Positions 55,621 to 64,000 of a stretch of DNA of 64,000 nt are shown here, piece after piece. The stretch is taken from positions 4,240,001 to 4,304,000 of the forward strand of contig NZ_LR813084.1 in the NCBI RefSeq assembly GCF_903815225.1. The letters run 5' to 3'. Below the pieces are notes generated by a model. That model saw only the letters and a list, made by a program, of their open reading frames with translations, was not told the origin of the DNA and did no database searches. How positions within the stretch are numbered: the stretch's first letter is position 1; each line of letters begins with the position of its first letter. The position numbers were made by a program, and so were the translations under genes. The DNA comes from Delftia tsuruhatensis (lineage in GTDB: Bacteria > Pseudomonadota > Gammaproteobacteria > Burkholderiales > Burkholderiaceae_C).

Positions 55621-56988
55621 ATGACCCTCAAAGCCCCCGAACTGCTGCTGCCGGCCGGCTCGCTCGACAAGATGCGCGCGGCCTACGACTTTGGCGCCGA
55701 TGCCATCTACGCCGGGCAACCCCGCTACAGCCTGCGCGCACGCAACAACGAATTCCGTCTCGAACAGATCGCCCAAGGCATCTCCGAGGCGCATGCGCGG
55801 GGCAAGAAATTCTTCGTCACCAGCAACCTGATCGCCCACAACGACAAGGTACGCACCTATCTCCGCGACATAGCGCCCGTGATCGAGTGCAAGCCCGATG
55901 CGCTGATCATGGCCGACCCCGGCCTGATCATGATGGTCAAGGACAAGTGGCCCGAGACCGAGGTCCACCTCTCGGTGCAGGCCAACACCACCAACTGGGC
56001 CACGGTGAAGTTCTGGCAGAAGGCGGGCGTCTCGCGCATCATCCTGTCGCGCGAGCTGTCGCTGGACGAGATCGAGAAGATCCGCCAGGAATGCCCCGAC
56101 ATGGAGATCGAGGTCTTCGTGCACGGCGCGCTGTGCATCGCCTACTCGGGCCGCTGCCTGCTGTCGGGCTACTTCAACCGCCGCGACCCCAACCAGGGCA
56201 CCTGCACCAACGCCTGCCGCTGGGACTACAAGACGCATGACACGGCCGTGGACCCCAACACCGGCGAGGCCCTGGCCCAGACCATGGAGCAGGACTTCAG
56301 CTTCGAGAAGGCCCGCGAGGACGCCGACAGCCAGTTCACCAGCACCTGCGGCGACGGCCGGCGCCACCCCAAGGCCGAGCAGGTCTATCTGCTGGAGGAA
56401 AAGGGACGTCCCGGCGAGCTGATGCCCATCATGGAAGACGAGCACGGCACCTACATCATGAATTCCAAGGACCTGCGCGCCGTGGAGCATGTGGAGCGCC
56501 TGGTGAAGATCGGCGTGGACTCGCTCAAGATCGAGGGCCGCACCAAGAGCCTGTACTACGTGGCGCGCACGGCCCAGGTCTACCGCCGCGCCATCGACGA
56601 TGCCGTGGCCGGCCGCCCCTTCAACCCGCACCTGATCACCGAACTCGAAGGCCTGGCCAACCGTGGCTACACGGGCGGCCTGCTGGAGCGTCGCCCCTCG
56701 CAGGACTACCAGAACTACGAGACCGGCCACTCGGTGCTGCAGCGCAGCCACTTCGTGGGCGAGGTGCGCGGCTGGGCCGACGGCCTGGCCGAGGTGGAGA
56801 CCAAGAACCGCTTCTCGGTGGGCGACACGCTGGAGATCATCCATCCCCAGGGCAACCGCCAGGTGCTGCTGGAGAAGATGTTCAACCTCGACGGCGAGCC
56901 CGTGCAGGTCGCCCAGGGCAACCCGGTGCGCGTACGCATTCCGCTGGAAGGCCCGGTCGAGGGCGCGCTGATTTCGCGCCTGCTCTGA
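55621..56988 (+). CDS. trhP: U32-family tRNA hydroxylation protein TrhP (YegQ)
   Basis: TrhP takes part in prephenate-dependent hydroxylation of U34 in tRNA to ho5U. The N-terminal U32 domain (PELLLPAGSLDKMRAAYDFG, DAIYAGQPRYSLRARNNEF) and the cysteine-bearing segment GALCIAYSGRCLLSGYF ... GTCTNACRW, probably an Fe-S site, are present. At 455 residues it matches E. coli YegQ. ATG 55621 gives the YegQ-like N-terminus; an upstream ATG at 55588 would add 11 residues. Confidence 0.93.
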   Translation: MTLKAPELLLPAGSLDKMRAAYDFGADAIYAGQPRYSLRARNNEFRLEQIAQGISEAHARGKKFFVTSNLIAHNDKVRTYLRDIAPVIECKPDALIMADPGLIMMVKDKWPETEVHLSVQANTTNWATVKFWQKAGVSRIILSRELSLDEIEKIRQECPDMEIEVFVHGALCIAYSGRCLLSGYFNRRDPNQGTCTNACRWDYKTHDTAVDPNTGEALAQTMEQDFSFEKAREDADSQFTSTCGDGRRHPKAEQVYLLEEKGRPGELMPIMEDEHGTYIMNSKDLRAVEHVERLVKIGVDSLKIEGRTKSLYYVARTAQVYRRAIDDAVAGRPFNPHLITELEGLANRGYTGGLLERRPSQDYQNYETGHSVLQRSHFVGEVRGWADGLAEVETKNRFSVGDTLEIIHPQGNRQVLLEKMFNLDGEPVQVAQGNPVRVRIPLEGPVEGALISRLL

Positions 56989-57020
56989 GGCGGCGGCCCG
57001 GCCCTTTTCATTGCGGTGGC

Positions 57021-57075
57021 CCGGGACCAGACACCTGGTCCGGGGCTGCCGCCATTTCTTTCATTCCCTTTTTTT
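57021..57075 (+). terminator. Hairpin and T-rich tract after trhP
   Basis: GGACCAG (57024-57030) and CTGGTCC (57035-57041) form a perfect 7-bp stem with loop ACAC; C and G flanks extend it imperfectly. A pyrimidine-rich stretch with TTTTTTT near 57069-57075 follows, rather far away. Likely end of the trhP transcript. Confidence 0.4.
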
Positions 57076-57083
57076 GAATTGCC

Positions 57084-57956
57084 ATGGACATCGTCGTCAA
57101 CGAAGAACTCAAGGCCTACATCGACCCGCTGACCCCCGATGAATTCGACGCGCTGGAGCGCAGCATCCTGGCCGAAGGCTGCCGCGATGCGCTGGTGCTC
57201 TGGAACGATCTGCTCATCGACGGCCACAACCGCTACGCCATCTGCCAGAAGCACGGCCTGCCTTTCAACACCGTGCAGGCCACGCAGTTCAAGAACATGG
57301 ACGACGTGCACCTGTGGATGATCGACCAGCACCTGGGCCGCCGCAGCGTCTCCGACTTCCAGCGCGGCGTGCTGGCGCTGCGCAAGCGCGAGATCATCGC
57401 CGCACGCCGCTCTGCCGCCGCAGCCGCCGTGATGGCCGCCAAGGCCGATGCCCCGGCCCAGCCCGAAGGCGAAGCGCCCTGGGAAGGCGAGACCGACCCC
57501 GTGGTCGCCGCGGCGCTGGCCAGCGTCCCCAAGGTGCCCGACGAGGCCCTGGACACGCGCGAGGCCCTGGCCCGCGTGGCCCGCCTGTCCAGCAGCCAGG
57601 TCAAGCTGATCGAGACCATCCAGCAAAAGGCCGCCCCCGAAGTGGTGGCCGCCGTGCGCTCGGGCGACATCTCGCTGAACACGGCCGCCGTGGTCGCCAG
57701 CCTGCCCGTGGACGAGCAGCAGGCCGTGGCCGCCGCCGGCGCCGATGAGCTCAAGCAAGCCGCCAAGCGCGTGCGCGACGCCAAGAAAAAGCCCAAGGCC
57801 ACCAAGCCCGAAGCCGATGCCGCCGAAGGCGAAGGCATGGCGGCGACGGCCTCGCCCGAGGAAATGCAGCAGCGCATCACCGAGCTGGAAGCCGAGAACG
57901 AGCGCCTGCGCCAGCAGGTCAAGGCGCTGCAGGAACTGCTGGCCGAACAGGGCTGA
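57084..57956 (+). CDS. Orphan ParB-N domain protein with coiled-coil end
   Basis: A 290-residue protein. Residues 5-85 form a ParB/Sulfiredoxin-like domain (PDEFDALERSILAEGCRDALVLWNDLLIDGHNRYAIC), where LIDGHNRY is the box II position that binds CTP or phosphate in ParB. There is no typical ParB HTH; instead an Ala/Glu-rich middle and a C-terminal leucine-zipper-like stretch (MQQRITELEAENERLRQQVKALQELLAEQ). No parA or other partition or plasmid gene is near. Function unknown; DNA-related regulation is a guess. Confidence 0.75.
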   Translation: MDIVVNEELKAYIDPLTPDEFDALERSILAEGCRDALVLWNDLLIDGHNRYAICQKHGLPFNTVQATQFKNMDDVHLWMIDQHLGRRSVSDFQRGVLALRKREIIAARRSAAAAAVMAAKADAPAQPEGEAPWEGETDPVVAAALASVPKVPDEALDTREALARVARLSSSQVKLIETIQQKAAPEVVAAVRSGDISLNTAAVVASLPVDEQQAVAAAGADELKQAAKRVRDAKKKPKATKPEADAAEGEGMAATASPEEMQQRITELEAENERLRQQVKALQELLAEQG

Positions 57957-57980
57957 GCAAGGTCTCCGGTGCCAAGCGCC

Positions 57981-59402
57981 ATGACGCGCTACCAGGAGCT
58001 CGCCGATGACATCGAGGAGTCCATCGCCTCGGGTGTCCTGCGCGCCGGCGACAAGCTGCCCTCCGTGCGCCACACCAGCGAGCGGCGCGGTGTCAGCGCC
58101 TCCACGGTGTTCCAGGCCTACTACCTGCTGGAGGCGCGCGGCCTGGTGCGGGCACGCGAGCGCTCGGGTTACTTCGTCGCACCCCGTCCCCGCAGCGCGC
58201 CGCCCGAGCCCACCCGGCCATCGGCGCCCCAGGGCGAGAGCTTCGCCGTGGTCGATGTCAGCGAGCGCGTGTTCGAGGTGCTGGAATCGGCCATGGACCG
58301 CGATGTCGTCCCCCTGGGCTCGGCCTTTCCATCGCCGCGCCTGTTCCCGCTGCAGCGCCTGGGCCAGGCCCTGGCCCGCGCCGCGCGCCAGGCCGATCCG
58401 CGCAGCGCCATCGACGATCTCACGCCGGGCTCCATGGCGCTGCGCCGCCAGGTCGCGCGGCGCTATCTGGCCGACGGCCTGGCCTTGTCGCCATCCGACC
58501 TGGTCATCACCAATGGCGCCCTGGAAGCCTTGAACCTGTGCCTGGCTGCCGTCACGCGACCCGGCGGCGCCGTGGTCATCGAATCCCCCTGTTTCTATGG
58601 CGCCTTGCAGGCGCTGGAGCGCATGGGGCTGTCGGCCATCGAGGTCCCGACGCACCCGGGCGAAGGCATGGACCTGGCCGCGCTGGAGGCCGCCGTGCAG
58701 CGCCACCGGCCCCAGGCCATCTGGCTGATGACCAGTTTCCAGAACCCGCTGGGCAGCCTGATGCCCGAGGCGCGCAAGAAGGCCCTGGTCGCTCTGGCCA
58801 CGCGCCACCGCGTGCCGCTGATCGAGGACGACGTCTACGGCGAGCTGTACTTCGGCGAGCACCGCCCGCCCCCGGCCAAGGCCTTCGACACCGAGGGATG
58901 GGTGCTGCACTGCGCCTCGTTCTCCAAGTGCCTGGCACCGGGCTGGCGCATCGGCTGGGCCGCGCCGGGCCGCTTCACGCGTGCCGTGGCCCGGCAAAAG
59001 CTCACCACCACGCTGGCCACCAATGCGCCCACGCAGCAGGCACTGGCCGACTACCTGGAAGGCGGTAGCGTGGACAGGCACCTGCGCCGCCTGCGCCAGG
59101 CCCTGGCCCTGCAGCGCGACCGCATGGCCGACGCCATTGCCCGGCATTTCCCCGAAGGCACGCATGCCACGCGACCCGAGGGCGGCTACTTCATGTGGGT
59201 GGAAATGCCCGCGCCCTGCGATGCGCTGGCCCTGCACCGCCAGGCGCTGGCGCGCGGCATCAGCGTGGCGCCAGGGCCCATCTTTTCGGCCTCCCAGGCC
59301 TTCGGCCACTGCCTGCGGCTGAACTATGGCCATGACTGGAACGACGAGGCCGAGCAGGCCATGGCCACGCTGGGCGCCCTGGTCCGCCAGGCTGCGGGGT
59401 AA
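57981..59402 (+). CDS. MocR-family regulator: GntR HTH fused to aminotransferase fold
   Basis: A 473-residue MocR/PdxR-type protein. The GntR winged helix occupies about residues 1-75 (ASGVLRAGDKLPSVRHTSERRGVSASTVFQAYYLLEARG), and a class I aminotransferase-like domain follows, with the PLP Lys in SFSKCLAPGWRIGW. Such regulators sense PLP or amino compounds. It lies 24 bases after the ParB-like gene. ATG 57981 gives the family start; GTG 57969, with AAGG just upstream, is an alternative. The target is not clear, because there is no divergent gene. Confidence 0.88.
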   Translation: MTRYQELADDIEESIASGVLRAGDKLPSVRHTSERRGVSASTVFQAYYLLEARGLVRARERSGYFVAPRPRSAPPEPTRPSAPQGESFAVVDVSERVFEVLESAMDRDVVPLGSAFPSPRLFPLQRLGQALARAARQADPRSAIDDLTPGSMALRRQVARRYLADGLALSPSDLVITNGALEALNLCLAAVTRPGGAVVIESPCFYGALQALERMGLSAIEVPTHPGEGMDLAALEAAVQRHRPQAIWLMTSFQNPLGSLMPEARKKALVALATRHRVPLIEDDVYGELYFGEHRPPPAKAFDTEGWVLHCASFSKCLAPGWRIGWAAPGRFTRAVARQKLTTTLATNAPTQQALADYLEGGSVDRHLRRLRQALALQRDRMADAIARHFPEGTHATRPEGGYFMWVEMPAPCDALALHRQALARGISVAPGPIFSASQAFGHCLRLNYGHDWNDEAEQAMATLGALVRQAAG

Positions 59403-59479
59403 GCACCCGCTGCGCCCGGAGCGTTGTCGCGCAAGGGCAACGCCACGCGATGACACGCTGCCGACTTCATGCAGCATGG

Positions 59480-59492
59480 ATGATTCTCATTT
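59480..59492. promoter_or_regulatory. Fur-box-like site upstream of the TonB receptor gene
   Basis: ATGATTCTCATTT matches the Fur-box core ATGATAATCAT at 9 of 11 positions and keeps its ATGA-N3-TCAT symmetry. It lies about 150 bases before the receptor start. Iron repression is expected for such genes; a single site by eye is modest evidence. Confidence 0.5.
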
Positions 59493-59638
59493 AGACTCGC
59501 GCCCCGAACCGGCATGGCCGCAACGCATGCTGACCGGTCCTTGCCTTCTGCTTTCCGCCTCGCCCGCCGCCACGCGTCCTGCAGCCTGTCACCGACCCTT
59601 CAGCGCTGCCCCAATCCAGACGCAAGAAGGAAGTTTCC

Positions 59639-61801
59639 ATGGTTTCCCGCCACCACTGCGCCGCGCTGACGCGCTGCGCCGCCGCCGTCGCCACGGCCCT
59701 GCTGTCGCTGCAGGTCTCGGCCCAGGCGCAGCCCGCCATGACCGCCCCCGAGGCACCCGGCCTGTCCACCATCACCGTCACCGGCAACTGGCTGGACAAC
59801 CCCAGCGAGGAAAAGGTGCTGGAGCATGCGGGCGCGCGCTCCATCGTCGAACGTGCACGGATCGAGGAAAGCGGCTCGACCAGCCTGCGCGACGTGCTGC
59901 GCATGGTGCCCGGCGTGCAGGTGCAGGACAGCAACGGCACGGGCGGCAGTGATGTGTCGCTGAACATCGGCGTGCGCGGCCTGACGGCGCGCCTGTCGCC
60001 GCGCTCCTATGTGCTGATGGATGGCGTGCCCGTCTCCTACGCGCCCTACGGCCAGCCCCAGCTTTCGCTGGCGCCTGTATCCCTGGGCAACCTGGAATCG
60101 GTGGACGTGATCCGCGGCGCGGGCTCGGTGCGCTACGGCCCCCAGAACGTGGGCGGCATCATCAACTTCGTCACGCGCGCCATTCCCAAGACCTTCGCGG
60201 CCGAGGCCTCGGTGGGCACCGAGATCTACAGCCACGGCGGCAACGCCAAGACCACACCCAGCCTGTTCGTGGGCGGCACCAACGAATCCGGCCTGGGCCT
60301 GGCCCTGCTGTACTCGGGCACGCATGGCGACGGCTGGCGCGCAGGCAATGACAAGACCGATATCGACGACATCCTGGTCAAGGGTGCCTACCGCCTCTCG
60401 GCCCGGGACGACATCGCCGTCTCGCTGCACCACTTCGAGGGCTCGGGCCGCATGCCCGGCGGCCTGACCACGGCGCAGTACGCGGCCGACCCGTTCCAGT
60501 CCACGCGCTCCTACGACAGCTTCGACGGCCGACGCACCGATGCCTCGTTCAAGTACAACCACAAGGACGGGCGCAACCACTTCGAGGTGCTGGGCTACTA
60601 CGTGGACTCGTTCCGCGGCAGCTACATCGAGCAGGACAACGCCAGCCAGCGCCGCCTGACCGCCGCGCCGCGCAGCTACCACTACTTCGGCATCGAGCCG
60701 CGCTACTCGCGCCTGTTCGAGACCGGCTCCGTGGTGCAGGAAGTCAGCGTGGGCTACCGCTACCTCAAGGAAAGCAGCTCCGAGGTCGCGCTGCGCACCG
60801 CCTACTACAACCCCGCCACCACGGCCAACGCCATGGCCCTGCCCATCACGCCCTACCAGACCAGCCAGGGCGGCACCACGGCCCAGGCCTTCTACATCGA
60901 TGACCGCATCGACATCGGCAACTGGACCATCACGCCCGGCGTGCGCTACGAGCGCATCAACTCCTTCAACAACGTGGACAACCTGGCGGCCAATGGCACG
61001 ACCGTCACCAGCCAGCTGTTCCCCAAGGCCGAGGCGCGCGAGTTCCTGCCCACGCTGTCCGTGCTCTACCGCATGAACAGCCAGTGGTCGCTGTTCGCCA
61101 ATGCCGGCAAGTCCTTCGGCCCCCAGCAATACGCCCAGCTGGCCCAGACCGAGCGCGGCCTGCACCCCGAGTCGGCCAAGACCTATGAGGTGGGCACCCA
61201 TTTCAACAGCCAGGCCCTGAGCGCCGAGCTGACGCTGTTCAACATCGATTTCGACAAGGAATTGCTGCTGACCCGCGTGGGCGTGGACGGCATCTGGACC
61301 GACCTGGGCGCCACGCGCCACCGGGGCATCGAGTCCTCGCTGCGCTACGACCTGGGCCAGTGGAATGCCGCGCTCAAGGGGCTGACGGCGGGTGTGTCCT
61401 ATACCTATACCGAGGCCGTCTCGCGCGCTGGCGATTTCGCCGGGCGCGACCTGCCGCTGTACTCGCGCCACACGGGCCAGCTGTGGGCGCGCTATGCGCT
61501 GGGGCAGTGGACGCTGAATGCGGACCTGGCCGCGCAATCGAAGCAGCGCTCCCCGGGGTCGGGCACGCAGTATGTGACGCAGGAAGATGCTGCGGGGCGG
61601 CTGGGTGATATTCCCGGGTTTGCGACCGTGGGCCTGCGTGCGGGCTATGACTTTGGCAAGTCGCTGAGCAATCTGCGGGTGGCCGTGGGGGTCAAGAATC
61701 TGTTTGATCGCAGGTACTACACGCGGTCTACGGATAACAACGGGGGCAAGTATGTGGGGATGCCTCGGACGTTGTATGTGCAGGGGACGTTGCCGTTCTG
61801 A
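59639..61801 (+). CDS. TonB-dependent outer-membrane siderophore receptor
   Basis: A 720-residue receptor (FecA/FhuA class). Signal peptide to about residue 30 (SAQAQP). The plug domain spans about 60-180 (LRDVLRMVPGVQVQDSNGTGG, LMDGVPVSYAPYG, SVDVIRGAGSVRYGPQNVGGIINFVT), then a 22-strand barrel ending in a C-terminal Phe (LYVQGTLPF). The TonB box is perhaps LSTITVTGN near residue 42. AAGGAAG precedes the ATG. No siderophore genes or FecIR-type regulators adjoin it, so the substrate is open. Confidence 0.9.
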   Translation: MVSRHHCAALTRCAAAVATALLSLQVSAQAQPAMTAPEAPGLSTITVTGNWLDNPSEEKVLEHAGARSIVERARIEESGSTSLRDVLRMVPGVQVQDSNGTGGSDVSLNIGVRGLTARLSPRSYVLMDGVPVSYAPYGQPQLSLAPVSLGNLESVDVIRGAGSVRYGPQNVGGIINFVTRAIPKTFAAEASVGTEIYSHGGNAKTTPSLFVGGTNESGLGLALLYSGTHGDGWRAGNDKTDIDDILVKGAYRLSARDDIAVSLHHFEGSGRMPGGLTTAQYAADPFQSTRSYDSFDGRRTDASFKYNHKDGRNHFEVLGYYVDSFRGSYIEQDNASQRRLTAAPRSYHYFGIEPRYSRLFETGSVVQEVSVGYRYLKESSSEVALRTAYYNPATTANAMALPITPYQTSQGGTTAQAFYIDDRIDIGNWTITPGVRYERINSFNNVDNLAANGTTVTSQLFPKAEAREFLPTLSVLYRMNSQWSLFANAGKSFGPQQYAQLAQTERGLHPESAKTYEVGTHFNSQALSAELTLFNIDFDKELLLTRVGVDGIWTDLGATRHRGIESSLRYDLGQWNAALKGLTAGVSYTYTEAVSRAGDFAGRDLPLYSRHTGQLWARYALGQWTLNADLAAQSKQRSPGSGTQYVTQEDAAGRLGDIPGFATVGLRAGYDFGKSLSNLRVAVGVKNLFDRRYYTRSTDNNGGKYVGMPRTLYVQGTLPF

Positions 61802-62163
61802 CGCTTTGTTTTACGTGGGTCTGTTTTTGACCCTGCCGGGTGGTGTTTTTCCGAGACCGGGTCTCGGCCCGGTAGCCGACCACCTTTCTTGGTCGCCAAG
61901 AAAGGTGGCCAAAGAAGGCGACCCCGAATGTCCGCGACCCCTTCGCTGCGCTGCGGGGCAACCTGCGTCGTGGCGGTTGCGGGGTTCGCTGCGGAACTCG
62001 CTGCGTTCACTGCGTGAACTTCGCTCAGACAACCGCAGCGAGTCAGATCACGAAGCAAGCCTGTCCTTCGGCAGGCTTGCAACCCCGCAACCGCCACGAC
62101 GCAGGCGCTGACATACGGGGAGTTGGTTCGGGCCTTCGCTTCGCTCGGCCCGTTTTGTTCTTT
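61802..62163. other. 362-base gap rich in hairpins between convergent genes
   Basis: No supportable gene. It contains a perfect 13-bp stem (61880-61892 with 61896-61908, loop TCG), a 17-base palindrome CCGAGACCGGGTCTCGG (61847-61863), a perfect 25-bp inverted repeat (61962-61986 and 62081-62105), a 9-bp stem inside it (62055-62063 with 62072-62080) and a final terminator-like hairpin. Read as RNA, most of the gap can fold. Confidence 0.85.
61962..62105. repeat. Perfect 25-bp inverted repeat with internal hairpin
   Basis: The arms at 61962-61986 and 62081-62105 are exact inverse complements; the enclosed 94 bases hold a further 9-bp stem (GCAAGCCTG with CAGGCTTGC) directly beside the right arm. 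It could be an intergenic repeat element of the genome or a strong bidirectional terminator; no transposase or target duplication is seen. Confidence 0.8.
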
Positions 62164-62165
62164 TT
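62129..62165 (+). terminator. Terminator-like hairpin next to the Bug-family gene
   Basis: CGGGCC (62129-62134) pairs with GGCCCG (62147-62152), followed by a T-rich tract TTTTGTTCTTTTT. It would stop plus-strand readthrough from the TonB receptor gene. The tract reaches the stop codon of the convergent minus-strand gene. Confidence 0.65.
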
Positions 62166-63156
62166 AGCCCTCTGCTGTGAATCCCACGCGCTTGACGATG
62201 GGGCCCCATTTGGCGAGTTCGGACTGCAGCAGCGCGGCCAGTTCGGCGGGGGTGGAGGATTGGGCGTCCAGGCCGAAGGTGGCCAGGCTGTCCACCACGT
62301 CGGGCGTGGCCAGGGCCTTGCGCATGTGGCCGTTCAGGCGCTGCACGGTCTCGGCGGGGGTCTTGGCGGGCACGAAGAAGGCGAACCATTCGCTGTGCGC
62401 CATGTCCTTGTAGCCCTGCTCCACCAGCGTGGGCACCTGGGGCGCGAAGCGGCTGCGCTTGGCGCCGCTGACGCCCAGGATGCGCATCTTGCCGCCGGCC
62501 AGGTGCTGCAGCATGTCGCCCACGGGGCCACAGACGGCGGAGACGTTGCCGCCCAGCATGTCCAGCAGCGCCGGCTGGGTGCCGCGGTAGCCGGCGTGCT
62601 TGAAGTCCACGCCGGCATGCTGGCCCAGCAGGGCGCCGATGAAGTGGGGTGTGGAGCCGGGCGCGGGCGAGCCGAAGTTGGCGCCTGCGGGGTTGGCCTT
62701 GGCCCAGGCGAAGAATTCGGGCACGGTGGTCACGCTGGCGGGCACGGCGGGGCCGACGGCAAAGCCGAAGTCGAAGATGCAGCCCACCGTGACTGGCGCC
62801 AGGTCGGCGATCGGGTCATAGGGCAGCTTCTTGTAGATGTGCGGGTAGATGGACAGCATGGACGTGGGCGTCTGCAGCAAGGTCGCGCCATCGGCGGGCC
62901 GGCCCTTGACGTAGCTGATGGCGATCTGCCCGCCCGCGCCGGTGCGGTTTTCCACCACCGAGGTCTTGGCATAGCCCGACAGCTTGGTGCCCACGCGGCG
63001 GCAGATGGCGTCCGAGGTTCCCCCGGCCGCGAAGCCGGTGATGATGTTGAGGGTCTCGATGGGCCCCTGGGCCTGCGCCCAGGCCTGCTGGCCCAGGCTG
63101 GCCAGCAGCGCACCTGCTCCAGCGGTGCCCAGCCATTGGCGGCGGTCGATGTTCAT
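62164..63156 (-). CDS. Bug/TctC-family periplasmic solute-binding protein
   Basis: A 330-residue tripartite-tricarboxylate-type binding receptor. Twin-arginine-like signal DRRQWLGTAGAGALLASLG, cleaved after about residue 28. The family core ITGFAAGGTSDAICRRVGTKLS and ENRTGAGGQIAISYVKG is present, with typical phrases up to PTLVEQGYKDMAHSEWFAFF. Ligands of Bug proteins are carboxylates or aromatic acids; orphan members are very numerous in Comamonadaceae. It lies 81 bases after the dehydratase gene on the same strand and may serve the uptake of its substrate. Confidence 0.92.
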   Translation of the reverse strand: MNIDRRQWLGTAGAGALLASLGQQAWAQAQGPIETLNIITGFAAGGTSDAICRRVGTKLSGYAKTSVVENRTGAGGQIAISYVKGRPADGATLLQTPTSMLSIYPHIYKKLPYDPIADLAPVTVGCIFDFGFAVGPAVPASVTTVPEFFAWAKANPAGANFGSPAPGSTPHFIGALLGQHAGVDFKHAGYRGTQPALLDMLGGNVSAVCGPVGDMLQHLAGGKMRILGVSGAKRSRFAPQVPTLVEQGYKDMAHSEWFAFFVPAKTPAETVQRLNGHMRKALATPDVVDSLATFGLDAQSSTPAELAALLQSELAKWGPIVKRVGFTAEG

Positions 63157-63237
63157 GCGTATGTCTCCGGTTGAAATTGAAACTCTGAAAAAAACAGTGG
63201 GGGAACAGTGGAGGAAATGCGTGCCGGCCCGGCGGCT

Positions 63238-64000
63238 TCAACTGTCGTCGCGCAGCCAGACCACCTGGCCCGAATGCGTGACCGCGCCCTGGTGGGCCGG
63301 GCGCACGGTGAGCGCGTATTTTTCCAGCACACCGCCCAGCGGCCGGGCCTGGCGGCGCGCGGCGGCTGATTGTTCCAGACGCGCGGCCAGTTCGGCCTCG
63401 CCGATCTCCACCGTGATGCTGCGTGCATCGGCGCGCGCATCAATGGCGATGAGGTCGCCGTCGCGCAGCGCGGCAATGGGGCCGTTGTCGGCCGCCTCGG
63501 GGCCTGCATAGCCAATGCACAGGCCGCGCGTGGCGCCGGAAAAGCGCCCATCGGTCAGCAGGGCCACCTTGTCGCCCATGCCCTGGCCATAGAGCAGCGC
63601 GGTGATGCCCAGCATCTCGCGCATGCCGGGGCTGCCGCGCGGGCCTTCGTTGCGGATGACGATGACATCGCCGGCCGCGTACTGCATGGCCTGCACGGCG
63701 GCCTGGGCCTGTTCCTCGGACTCGAAGACGCGCGCCGGGCCACGGTGCACCAGGGTCTTGAGCCCGGCCGTCTTCAGCAGCGCGCCATCGGGGCAGAGGT
63801 TGCCCTTGAGCACGGTGAGACCGCCGTCGCGCGTGATGGGATTGCCGGGCGTGCGTACCACCTCGCCGTCGGGCGGCGCGGCATCGGCCAGTTCGTCGGC
63901 CAGGGTGCGGCCCGTGAAGGTGAGCGCATCGCCGTGGACCAGGCCCTGCTCCATCAGCGTGCGCAGGATCACGCCGGCGCCGCCGATGTAGTACACGTCG
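63238..64000 (-). CDS. IlvD/EDD-family dehydratase, C-terminal part (cut by window edge)
   Basis: The last 253 residues of a dihydroxyacid or sugar-acid dehydratase with an Fe-S cluster. Visible segments are [50 protein letters not shown] and [13 protein letters not shown]. The GNLCPDG form and the binding-protein neighbour suggest a sugar-acid dehydratase (arabonate or xylonate type) rather than the biosynthetic IlvD, but this is tentative. The start lies beyond the window. Confidence 0.9.
   Translation of the reverse strand, partial: DVYYIGGAGVILRTLMEQGLVHGDALTFTGRTLADELADAAPPDGEVVRTPGNPITRDGGLTVLKGNLCPDGALLKTAGLKTLVHRGPARVFESEEQAQAAVQAMQYAAGDVIVIRNEGPRGSPGMREMLGITALLYGQGMGDKVALLTDGRFSGATRGLCIGYAGPEAADNGPIAALRDGDLIAIDARADARSITVEIGEAELAARLEQSAAARRQARPLGGVLEKYALTVRPAHQGAVTHSGQVVWLRDDS

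Noticed and set aside
56715-59477. 920-residue open frame on the minus strand opposite trhP, the ParB-like gene and the MocR gene
   Set aside because: A high-GC shadow: it runs antisense across three well-supported genes and has low-complexity Gly/Ala/His composition with no recognisable domain.

Overview
The window is high-GC chromosomal DNA of a betaproteobacterium of the family Comamonadaceae. Gene content and product sequences look most like Delftia, Comamonas or Acidovorax; this is judged from memory of those families, not from a search. Coding is dense, starts are ATG, GTG and TTG, and many intergenic gaps are short. I see no tRNA, rRNA, CRISPR array, insertion sequence or prophage, so most of the window reads as core or stable accessory chromosome.

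Layout. 0-5 kb (minus strand): lysC (cut by the window edge), tilS, accA, an AlkA-type glycosylase and cysS. 5-11 kb: a TPR protein, the twin prolyl isomerases ppiA/ppiB, lpxH-mtfA, a LysR regulator and a TSUP anion exporter. 10.6-16.3 kb: a five-heme cytochrome whose C-terminal half looks like thiosulfate dehydrogenase TsdA, then a solitary pyruvate-dehydrogenase-E1-type enzyme divergent from an Lrp/AsnC regulator, an arrangement resembling mdeB/mdeR of methionine catabolism. 16-21.5 kb: an envelope protein, hydrolases, arfB, aroQ and a Pro/Tyr-rich exported protein. 21.7-31 kb: glnS, a methyltransferase, several lipoproteins, an M23 peptidase and cardiolipin synthase. 31-44 kb: an MFS exporter, meso-diaminopimelate dehydrogenase, a TruC-type pseudouridine synthase, a DHH phosphoesterase, an M20 amidohydrolase, a PAS-GGDEF-EAL protein, a YlqF GTPase, gshA and an SDR. 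44.3-44.9 kb is a gene-free block with three copies of a composite repeat. 44.9-51.7 kb: ferredoxin, ribBA-ribH-nusB, an aminotransferase and ybgC-tolQ-tolR-tolA.

52-53.8 kb carries rtcB2-prfH, a two-gene ribosome repair and rescue system, preceded by a possible 13-codon leader ORF. 53.8-64 kb: a second TSUP/LysR divergent pair with two near-identical palindromic operators, trhP, an orphan ParB-like protein, a MocR regulator, a TonB-dependent siderophore receptor behind a Fur-like site, a block of hairpins, a Bug-family solute-binding protein and the 3' end of an IlvD/EDD dehydratase.

A quality warning: three genes (the aminotransferase at 47.7 kb, tolQ and tolA) carry frameshifts, nearly all explained by one or two missing bases in C runs. 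They cluster between 48,246 and 50,744 while the genes between them are intact, which suggests local base-calling or assembly error rather than true pseudogenes.
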